A stretch of DNA of 63,441 bases, taken from an uncultured Eubacteriales bacterium (GTDB lineage: Bacteria; Bacillota; Clostridia; Peptostreptococcales; Anaerovoracaceae). The notes beneath the pieces are model-generated. The model searched no databases and had not been told where the DNA came from. It saw only the letters and a list, made by a program, of their open reading frames with translations. A program made the position numbers and the translations under genes. The stretch's first letter is position 1. Each line of letters begins with the position of its first letter. Shown in pieces: positions 57,302 through 63,441 of this stretch. The stretch spans positions 1 to 63,441 of the forward strand of contig CADBKM010000005.1 in the NCBI GenBank assembly GCA_902795265.1, written 5' to 3'.

Positions 57302-58315
57302 TCAGTCTTCTGCCTTATTTCCTGTTTTGTCTTTGTCGTAACGGAATCTGCTCATATCCACGTTTCCGTTTGCCTTGAACTCAACGCCCTCCGCCTCGAG
57401 CATGGCGCGCTGATCAGTCCAGCCGGGAACGGTACGCCCGGCATGGTTGACCACTCTGTGACAAGGGTGGTCTCCCTCTGTATCCTGCAGGCTCATTATT
57501 TTGCCTACCAGCCTGGAATTCTTAGGCCTGCCGATCGCTTCAGCGATCTGTCCGTACGACATCACTCTTCCGGGAGGTATGCTGTCAGCAACAGACAGCA
57601 CCTCTTTGATGAGTTCCTGGTTGAGCACACCAGCTGAGTTGTCTGTAAGCCGGAAGCTCTCATTTATGAGATCGAGGACATCGCCGTCTGCAAGCGTGTC
57701 ATCAAGCATGACAGATATCCACTTTTTACGGTTCATGTGATATGCGGGATATATACCCCTGATCTTATGCAGAGCGGGGATTTTGTTCTCATCTGCCTTC
57801 AGATTAAGAACATCGACTGTCTCCTTTGTATCACTGCTGTCAAGAAGTTTCCTGTCGATATTCATAAGCAGGCCGAACCACTTGCTGTTGTTTCTGTGCC
57901 TGAAGACTCCCGCAGCACTATACTTTCCGTCATCCCACGGAAAATCCGGCTCAACCGAATATCTGTCAAGTATGGCAGCTGCTATCCGGTTGCTCTGATC
58001 AGAGACAAACGCGACCTCACTGCAGCATTTTGCGGCAACGTCTCTAAGCAGCCCTTCGTAGGCTTCCCTGACAGATCCAACGAAGGCTCCGTTGTAGTTC
58101 GGCATGCGAAGAGGTGTGTATTCCTCACCGACCATGTTATCGATGACCCTGCCCCTGACACCGCCGTTCTCGTAAACACGTATCTCCGCAGTAAAATCGC
58201 CGTCCAGAAATTCCTTAGACAGCGAGTAGCAAACATCTTTATTTTCGAAGCCGTATTCAATCAGCGCCCCGGTATTGAACCTCAGGCGGCTGAACACTTT
58301 CTCCTCAATAGTCAT
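57302..58315 (-). CDS. MmcQ/YjbR-domain protein fused to a methylated-DNA methyltransferase-like domain
   Basis: A 337-residue two-part protein. Residues 1 to about 235 match MmcQ/YjbR (DNA-binding-like fold of unknown role; NRKKWISVMLD at the end). Residues about 245-330 form an MGMT/Ada-type domain with IPPGRVMSYGQIAEAIG and the active-site PCHRVV, in which the acceptor Cys is retained. So it may repair O6-alkylguanine. Start ATG 58315 follows the upstream stop by one base; a longer frame from 58363 would overlap the upstream gene. Confidence 0.86.
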   Translation of the reverse strand: MTIEEKVFSRLRFNTGALIEYGFENKDVCYSLSKEFLDGDFTAEIRVYENGGVRGRVIDNMVGEEYTPLRMPNYNGAFVGSVREAYEGLLRDVAAKCCSEVAFVSDQSNRIAAAILDRYSVEPDFPWDDGKYSAAGVFRHRNNSKWFGLLMNIDRKLLDSSDTKETVDVLNLKADENKIPALHKIRGIYPAYHMNRKKWISVMLDDTLADGDVLDLINESFRLTDNSAGVLNQELIKEVLSVADSIPPGRVMSYGQIAEAIGRPKNSRLVGKIMSLQDTEGDHPCHRVVNHAGRTVPGWTDQRAMLEAEGVEFKANGNVDMSRFRYDKDKTGNKAED

Positions 58316-58316
58316 A

Positions 58317-58691
58317 TCAATCCCAGGATTCAGGTTTGAACTTGCTTCCGGATATTTTCTCAAGATACTTCTGGTATGCGTCCGTATCGGAGATCCTCTT
58401 TTTCTCTCTCAGCGCTTCTTCGACTACCGCTACTTTATCAGGGTCATACTTTTCACCCATGCGCCACTGATATGAATGCGGATAAGCATCGTCCACATCA
58501 AGAATCGTAGGCTCCATCAAAGCCATTCTTTCATAAGCATCATAAAGGAGGTCGATCTCCCTTTTGCTGACGTCTGCCTCTGCGGCAGGGTTTTCAGCAG
58601 ATCCTGATCCGGTCTGGATCTGTGGTCCCCTGTAGCTCGCATCCATTACTATTGTATATTCAAGATCTTTATTCTCTTTATTATTGTCCAT
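58317..58691 (-). CDS. Small acidic protein, unrecognised
   Basis: A 124-residue soluble, acidic protein without recognised domain. Sequence includes PTILDVDDAYPHSYQWRMG, and a charged helical region follows. Start ATG 58691 has AAGGAAA upstream. It is coupled with the YjbR-MGMT gene (one base apart), suggesting a common role, but none can be named. Confidence 0.7.
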   Translation of the reverse strand: MDNNKENKDLEYTIVMDASYRGPQIQTGSGSAENPAAEADVSKREIDLLYDAYERMALMEPTILDVDDAYPHSYQWRMGEKYDPDKVAVVEEALREKKRISDTDAYQKYLEKISGSKFKPESWD

Positions 58692-58820
58692 TATTTCCTT
58701 TTCCTTCGTTAACCATGTTTGTACAGTTGCACTGATGTTATACTCCAATATCATACCACAACAGGAGCGTTTTTTTGCGCACATTAACATTTGAAAAGGC
58801 TTCAGCTTTTATGGTCAGAC

Positions 58821-59657
58821 TTATCTGAGGAGGTCCTCATAATACTTTCTGTCTTCGTCTTTAAATACATTGAATATCACTCTTTCAATGCTTCCCCGGT
58901 CAGCAGCAAGCCAGTCAGTCACTGTCTGCACCGCTATTTCAGCTGCCCGCGCACCAGGAAAATTAAACACACCTGTTGATATGCAGCAGAATGCCACGCT
59001 CTTCAGCCCGTTGTCTCTGCAGACATCGAGTGTGCTGCTGTAACACTCGGCAAGCTTTTTCTCATGTTCAGCTGTCAGCGCAAAGTCAACGATCGGTCCG
59101 ACTATGTGTATGATCTTTTTTGCAGGAAGATTATATGCATCCGTAAGCATCGGGACTGCCGTCGGCTGATCGTAATCATCTCCGAATTTCAGTCTCAGCG
59201 AGCTCATTCGTCTGCTGCACTCCTCACGGAGCTGAACTCCGGCATAAGTGTGAATGCAGTTATCTATACAATTATGCATAGGTATATAGCAGCCGAGCAT
59301 CTGTGAATTCGCGGCATTTACTATCGCGTCGGCAGCAATGCAGGTTATGTCACCCTGCCATATGGAAATAGTATCCGCAAAAGGATGGCTGCTGCCTAAA
59401 CTGTCTTTTACCACAGCTATATCCCTGAGATTCACTATTCCCTTCTCGAGCGCGCGGCCTTTAAGATATGAATCCTGCACAGCCAGCACCTCCTCAGAGG
59501 CCTTTTTAGGCGATCTTACATTCATCAGCGACCTCAGCAGACGCTGCTTTCCTTCTTTATCTGCCGGTATCCTTATTCGGCGGTATTCCGGAACGTCTTC
59601 CTTAAAGCTTTCAACCAGATAATCAAGGCGTTTTTCTTGTATCGATCTGTTATCCAT
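58821..59657 (-). CDS. Zinc-containing macrodomain, protein-ADP-ribose hydrolase
   Basis: A 278-residue macrodomain protein. Helical N-terminal part (1-90), then the macro fold: WQGDITCIAADAIVNAAN, and the Zn-macro block with MHNCIDNCIHTYAG, plus CISTGVFNFPGARAA. This is the type that removes ADP-ribose from proteins and is often linked to SirTM-lipoate systems; no such partner lies in this window. Start ATG 59657 has GGAG upstream. Confidence 0.92.
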   Translation of the reverse strand: MDNRSIQEKRLDYLVESFKEDVPEYRRIRIPADKEGKQRLLRSLMNVRSPKKASEEVLAVQDSYLKGRALEKGIVNLRDIAVVKDSLGSSHPFADTISIWQGDITCIAADAIVNAANSQMLGCYIPMHNCIDNCIHTYAGVQLREECSRRMSSLRLKFGDDYDQPTAVPMLTDAYNLPAKKIIHIVGPIVDFALTAEHEKKLAECYSSTLDVCRDNGLKSVAFCCISTGVFNFPGARAAEIAVQTVTDWLAADRGSIERVIFNVFKDEDRKYYEDLLR

Positions 59658-59754
59658 TTGCAAACTCCTATACGAACAGTTTTATCGCGCGCTTACTTTT
59701 TCTTTTATATTTTTCGTTGATTCTGCTCATCATTGTCATGGCAGAATATGCCGC

Positions 59755-60744
59755 TTATTTTGTTCTGACAATTGCTTTCATCACTTCTCTGTATGCAGCG
59801 AACAGTACGCCTGCCACAGGCCAGACAATCCATGTGAATTCCCAACGCATGGTCACAAAGCTCCAGCCAAGATAAATCACAACTGCGATCGCCCAGTATA
59901 TTCCGTCATATTTGCCGGCTTTCTTGCTGAGTCTTGTATAATCGCCTTCTTCAAGCAGCCTGTCATAGCCTCCCTGTCTGATGCATGTCAGAACGATCAG
60001 CTTGACACCAACAGCAATTATGATGATCATTGCAGCAACGCCGGCAATAGGAAGCAGGTCCGTATTGTTGGAATACCTCGTCATCTCCAGGATCAGCACA
60101 GGCACAGCACCTACAATGCACATCATGATTCCTATGATCAGAAGTCTGCTGTGCTTCTCAGCATAAGTGTCTCTGCGTTCCTTTACCATGCCACTGACAC
60201 CATATTCCGTATCAATTGCAGTATTGTCGAGATATTCGTACGGTTTGCCGCGCATGCCTTCTCTGATGAACAGTCCGACAGCAATAGCTACTATTATGAT
60301 AAGGACTGCGGTACCACACGCTTCGGCAACCGCTGCCTCTAAACCGATGAAACCTGCTTCTGCCAGCCCGCCTATAACAATCAGAAGTACCGGTGAAAGG
60401 ATGCACATCATCACGCCGGTGGATATGCGCGAAGCCGCTCTCTCATTGTGTTCAAGAAATGATGATGCTTCTTCCATGGACACGCTTCTGACAGCTTCTT
60501 CAAGCCCTCTGTCTACTGGTGTGTTATCTTTGGGATCTGCAGTTTCTATCTCATCTCTCAGGAGATAATCTGTGCTGACACCGAATACCTCTGACATCAG
60601 GACTATCTTCTTCATGTCAGGCACTGCCTGAGCACCTTCCCACTTTGATACCGACTGTCTCGATACACCGAGCTTGTCTGCAAGTTCTTCCTGTGACCAG
60701 CCGTTTCTCTTTCTGTTTTCTATAATCTTATCTGCTAATATCAT
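59755..60744 (-). CDS. XRE-family regulator with C-terminal membrane helices
   Basis: A 329-residue protein. Helix-turn-helix at 1-60 (RKRNGWSQEELADKLGVSRQSVSKWEGAQAVPD), then about six membrane helices (115-160, 195-250, 285-325). This class is a membrane-tethered transcription factor common in Firmicutes. A TTGACA at about 60823 on the minus strand could be its -35. RBS AGGAGG. Confidence 0.9.
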   Translation of the reverse strand: MILADKIIENRKRNGWSQEELADKLGVSRQSVSKWEGAQAVPDMKKIVLMSEVFGVSTDYLLRDEIETADPKDNTPVDRGLEEAVRSVSMEEASSFLEHNERAASRISTGVMMCILSPVLLIVIGGLAEAGFIGLEAAVAEACGTAVLIIIVAIAVGLFIREGMRGKPYEYLDNTAIDTEYGVSGMVKERRDTYAEKHSRLLIIGIMMCIVGAVPVLILEMTRYSNNTDLLPIAGVAAMIIIIAVGVKLIVLTCIRQGGYDRLLEEGDYTRLSKKAGKYDGIYWAIAVVIYLGWSFVTMRWEFTWIVWPVAGVLFAAYREVMKAIVRTK

Positions 60745-60882
60745 TTCATTTCCTCCTGCTTAAGTGCGTTCCGTTTTGCTTACAACTGAAATTTACAGTT
60801 TTCAGGAGTTGCACTCTACCAATCAGGCTTTTCAATCTGTCAACCGCCGGTTGCACCAGCATAAATTATGTCCCGGATAGCC

Positions 60883-61665
60883 TTACAAACTTGCCGCTAT
60901 CTCAGATACAGCCACCAGCGCTGCTTCTCCGCTAATCTTTATCCTTCCGTTCCACTGCGGCTCCAGATACAGGTGACCGCCGCGCTGTGATGCCTGGTAT
61001 GCATGGATCCTGTCTTTTCCGAGCGCCTTTGCCCAGTATTCCGCGATCTGGCAGTGCGCGGATCCGCATACGGGGTCTTCCGGAACTGCTACCTTCGGAG
61101 CAAAAGACCTGGACACGCAATCCACATCTTTGCCCTTTGCCGTTGCATTCTGGAGACGCCCTTCTATCTTCATTAACATTGCCTGATCAGGCTGCATGTT
61201 TCTGATCTGATCCTCTGTCTCGAATACGCAGATGAGATCAAGCCCGAGTACTGCCTTCACCGGGCGCACGCCGAAAGCCTTCTCCATGTCATCTGTGACA
61301 GGAATCTCTTTAAGCTCGTATGTCGGGAAGTCCATCTCATAGAGCGTCCCTTTCTTCTTTACGATGAGCTCACCGCTGAGTGTGTTGAATCTCACCTCGT
61401 CGCTTTCAGGCTCATAATAATTCAGTATGACGAATGCGGATGCCAGTGTCGCGTGTCCGCAAAGCTCGATCTCTGTGCCCGGTGTGAACCATCTCAGGTG
61501 ATAGCCCTGCTCTTCTTTCACGATATAGGCAGTCTCGGAAAGATTATTCTCCATCGCGAGCTTCATCATGGACTCGTCTGACGGCCAGCTGTCCATAACG
61601 CAGACGGCTGCCGGGTTGCCGGTAAACGGTTCACTGGTAAATGCATCAACGATATACTGCTTCAT
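60883..61665 (-). CDS. PhzF-family isomerase/epimerase
   Basis: A 260-residue DapF-like fold protein. Characteristic motifs: FTSEPFTGNPAAVC at 9-22, ETAYIV, LRWFTPGTEIELCGHATLASA, and the C-terminal DPVCGSAHC. The family catalyses isomerisations, exactly which one is unknown. Start ATG 61665 has GGAGGAGAG directly upstream. Confidence 0.92.
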   Translation of the reverse strand: MKQYIVDAFTSEPFTGNPAAVCVMDSWPSDESMMKLAMENNLSETAYIVKEEQGYHLRWFTPGTEIELCGHATLASAFVILNYYEPESDEVRFNTLSGELIVKKKGTLYEMDFPTYELKEIPVTDDMEKAFGVRPVKAVLGLDLICVFETEDQIRNMQPDQAMLMKIEGRLQNATAKGKDVDCVSRSFAPKVAVPEDPVCGSAHCQIAEYWAKALGKDRIHAYQASQRGGHLYLEPQWNGRIKISGEAALVAVSEIAASL

Positions 61666-61690
61666 TCTCTCCTCCAATTTTCTTCTGTAC

Positions 61691-62290
61691 TTAATCCGGC
61701 TGTTGGCCGTCATGTGCTTTCCATGCACACTCAGATATTTTCATATCGGAAAAAATCGCCTTGAATTGTGACTCTTCCGGGCTGCACGCATATATTCCGA
61801 AACGGATCGCACCGCCGCCCTTCCACATATGGCAGACTCGCATCTGCGAGAAGTTCTCACCATCCTGAGAGCACTCAATACAATAATCGTCTTCTCTCCT
61901 GCTGAAGCGATACCACATTGCCTTCACATCGGCAGGTATTGCTGTGGTTGCCCAATCGGAGTAACCATTGTTAGTCACTACAGAACCAAGGTGCTGAAAG
62001 TCTTCGTTTTCATATTCTACTGATGCCTTCAGCCAGTTTTCGCTGTCAAGATACATAACGATTCCGCACTGGTCAAAGCGATGATGGCTTTCAGAAAAGT
62101 CCGTTTTCACGATGAAAGAAAAGAACTGTTCTTTGGTCTCAAGCTGAAGGACCGGCGCATTGTCGTTACGAAAATGGTAATAAGTTCTCTGCCACAGGTC
62201 GGTGTGAGGCATCGTTGTTATTTCTATTTTGTCAGAACAGATGGAGTACTCTTTCGGCTCCCTCGTCCACTTCATTTCATGAAGATCCAT
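61691..62290 (-). CDS. DUF1349 (beta-sandwich) protein
   Basis: A 199-residue beta-rich protein resembling the DUF1349 concanavalin-like fold (YGIVMYLDSENWLKASVEYE-type segment, WYRFSRREDDYCIECSQDG). No catalytic residues known. Start ATG 62290 with GGAGG upstream; overlaps the upstream membrane-protein gene by 19 bp. Confidence 0.85.
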   Translation of the reverse strand: MDLHEMKWTREPKEYSICSDKIEITTMPHTDLWQRTYYHFRNDNAPVLQLETKEQFFSFIVKTDFSESHHRFDQCGIVMYLDSENWLKASVEYENEDFQHLGSVVTNNGYSDWATTAIPADVKAMWYRFSRREDDYCIECSQDGENFSQMRVCHMWKGGGAIRFGIYACSPEESQFKAIFSDMKISECAWKAHDGQQPD

Positions 62291-62649
62291 GTGTCTTTTT
62301 CCTCCGCTGCTCCTGTTGTAAAGTACATGGCCAGATTCACAGGGAAGCATGCACTTATCATAATCACAAGTGCTCTGAAAGTTTTTCCACCTTCTCCGTC
62401 CTGAGTCATGCATCCGAAAAACAAGGCAACACAGAGCAAAGCACCAAGGGAATCTACACCCGCATCAAAAAGAAACGGCTGAAGTCTGGTGCCATCGAAG
62501 AAGTACGTATCACTCACGACTATTGTGAATACAGCCGAAATGATAGTAAACAGCAATCCCAATGCCAGAGCGTTATCTTTTTTCCTATTACTCACAACTG
62601 TCCCCTCATATCGTCTCTTTTCAGGTGCTTTAGTTCCTGTTTCAGGCAT
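62272..62649 (-). CDS. Membrane protein with three helices, unrecognised
   Basis: A 125-residue protein: charged N-terminus, then about three hydrophobic helices (27-50, 65-82, 90-112) and a short C-terminal tail. It reads like the N-terminal sensor half of a larger membrane signalling protein whose rest is missing, because its end runs into the DUF1349 start. No family was recognised. It overlaps the arsC-like stop by 8 bp. Confidence 0.6.
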   Translation of the reverse strand: MPETGTKAPEKRRYEGTVVSNRKKDNALALGLLFTIISAVFTIVVSDTYFFDGTRLQPFLFDAGVDSLGALLCVALFFGCMTQDGEGGKTFRALVIMISACFPVNLAMYFTTGAAEEKDTWIFMK

Positions 62650-63010
62650 TGTCCATATCCTTTTGTTTTTCTGCCCACTCTTCTTCCTTGAACCCTGTCA
62701 GTACAAATCCATCGCTAACAACAAGAGGTCTCTTTACCAGCATACCGTCTGAGGCAAGCAGTGCCAGCTGCTCATCCTCGCTCATGTCAGGCAGCTTTTT
62801 CGACAATCCCATTTCCCTGTATTGCATACCGCTTGTATTGAAGAATTTTTTTAAAGGAAGTCCACTCTTTTCATAATACATGCGAAGTGTATTCTTATCA
62901 GGATGCTCTGTCTTTATGTCGATCGACTCATACTTGATTCCTTTATCATCCAGCCATTTTAGTGCTTTCCTGCAGGTGGAGCACTTGCTGTAGCAGTATA
63001 CCTTGATCAT
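62642..63010 (-). CDS. ArsC/Spx-family protein (arsenate reductase-like)
   Basis: A 122-residue thioredoxin-fold protein with C10-S-T-C13 followed by R-K (CSTCRKALKWL). It resembles the ArsC/Spx/YffB family of glutaredoxin-like proteins. No regulator or other arsenic genes lie nearby, and the second ArsC pattern is incomplete, so it may act in thiol stress rather than arsenate reduction. RBS AGGAGG. The next gene overlaps by 8 bp. Confidence 0.85.
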   Translation of the reverse strand: MIKVYCYSKCSTCRKALKWLDDKGIKYESIDIKTEHPDKNTLRMYYEKSGLPLKKFFNTSGMQYREMGLSKKLPDMSEDEQLALLASDGMLVKRPLVVSDGFVLTGFKEEEWAEKQKDMDNA

Positions 63011-63037
63011 TTTGCACCTCCTAAATCAAGTCTTATC

Positions 63038-63214
63038 TCAGTCGTATATCGTATAGTCTCTCTCGAATAGCTCATCGCTGATCTGCTGATGCAGTATCTC
63101 TGCCGGGATCTTCGCAATAAGCTTTTCTGATCTGATTTTTCCATGATGCATCTCCAGATATTCAAACAGCGGCTCACGGATATCCGCATCAAGGAGTATT
63201 ACTTTCTTCTCCAT
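63038..63214 (-). CDS. Small 58-residue protein, unrecognised
   Basis: A short frame from ATG 63214 to TGA 63040-63038 with charged, helical composition (VILLDADIREPLFEYLEMHH near the start). It is the first of a tight chain of genes, 27 bp upstream of the ArsC-like gene. Ribosome site GGGA is weak. No family known; upstream leader has several hairpins. Confidence 0.55.
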   Translation of the reverse strand: MEKKVILLDADIREPLFEYLEMHHGKIRSEKLIAKIPAEILHQQISDELFERDYTIYD

Positions 63215-63234
63215 ATCAGTATCCCATTTTGGTC

Positions 63235-63308
63235 ATGATTCCGATCATAGCTCTTGACTACATATAAAGAGCAGCTTTATATGTATCATTCTACCATACA
63301 AAGCTGCT
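63235..63308. other. Hairpins upstream of the small gene (two mutually exclusive)
   Basis: ACATATAAAG-agcag-CTTTATATGT (63260-63284) is a perfect 10-bp stem. AGCAGCTTT (63270-63278) can instead pair with AAAGCTGCT (63300-63308). Both share the middle segment. A further ATGAT-tccg-ATCAT lies at 63235-63248. Confidence 0.6.
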
Positions 63309-63343
63309 TCTTGTGGGCTATTCACTTTCCAAAGGCGGAATGA

Positions 63344-63441
63344 TTGAACGCTCCCGCCACCTACGCTGACGCTTAGAGGTGGGGGATTCCTGCTTCACGG
63401 AGAACTGCGCTTCATCCGAAGACTTGGCGTCTTACACTCTC
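63344..63441 (-). mobile_element. IS200/IS605-type right end with omega-RNA-like hairpin (partial)
   Basis: Read on the minus strand, the sequence from the window edge contains a GGAATCCCCCACCT stretch, the complementary AGGTGGCGGGAG part, and ends at TTCAA (63348-63344), which is how TnpB-encoding IS200/IS605 elements end. The terminal hairpin CCACCT...AGGTGG lies just inside. The tnpB coding part would be beyond 63441 on the minus strand; the C-terminus may run into the window (TGA at 63397-63395 in one frame or 63414-63412 in another), but the frame cannot be chosen. Element, if intact, would lie to the right. Confidence 0.6.

Noticed and set aside
63395-63441. Definite partial tnpB CDS
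   Set aside because: Only about 47 bp are present and at least two frames could be the C-terminus; reported as an element end instead.

Overview
The window looks like chromosomal DNA of a strictly anaerobic Gram-positive bacterium of the class Clostridia. The reasons are strong GGAGG ribosome sites, U-tract terminators, a glycyl-radical enzyme with its SAM activase, a flavodoxin/ferredoxin protein, two FeoB iron pumps, an ornithine-type racemase and a selenium gene set (yedE, yedF-like, DUF3343). The genus cannot be fixed from this sequence alone. No rRNA or tRNA gene was recognised. Most genes lie on the minus strand.

Layout: 1-403 is a tandem array of a 62-bp unit with an internal palindrome, cut by the left edge. 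644-3561 holds a PTS-type membrane protein, the transglycosylase MltG and a NUDIX hydrolase. 3577-12474 is a minus-strand run of a KefB-like antiporter, DUF445, an FtsX/MacB-type ABC transporter, a cyclophilin and a voltage-gated K+ channel. 12572-18437 carries a YgjP metallopeptidase, an amino-acid racemase with its AGCS transporter, a HerA-like ATPase, ProX and a 119-codon gene broken by one in-frame UGA. 18603-21500 encodes an M16C protease, followed by the selenium cluster (21543-23183), PAP2, MscS and TagD.

26641-45143 is one long minus-strand transcription unit of 15 genes. It encodes two acetolactate synthases, IlvC, IlvD, LeuACDB, a DUF815 ATPase, IlvA, IlvE, a glycyl-radical enzyme and its activase. 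It ends at a clear terminator. A leucine-dehydrogenase-like gene diverges from its head, so branched-chain amino-acid synthesis and amino-acid/keto-acid interconversion face each other across 220 bp.

48152-50858 holds a TauE/SafE exporter and a LysR regulator whose promoters are nearly identical (40 of 46 bases). 50927-56026 is an iron-uptake region (feoA, feoB, a Cys-rich FeoB partner, then a separate FeoA-FeoB fusion) behind a promoter whose -10 lies in a perfect palindrome. 56218-63214 is a mixed set: PfkA, a YjbR-MGMT fusion, a zinc macrodomain, an XRE regulator, PhzF, DUF1349 and an ArsC/Spx-like protein. The right edge contains the terminal hairpin of an IS200/IS605-type element.

The most notable signal is the gene at 15865-16224. 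A single UGA at codon 30 is followed by Cys and a stable stem-loop, with 89 further coherent codons. It is translationally coupled to proX. With the selenium genes about 6 kb away, it is best read as an unannotated selenoprotein. Other leads are the twin promoters, the glycyl-radical enzyme lacking the usual C-x-E glutamate, alternative RNA folds before yedE, and operator-in-promoter palindromes at feo and at the racemase operon.
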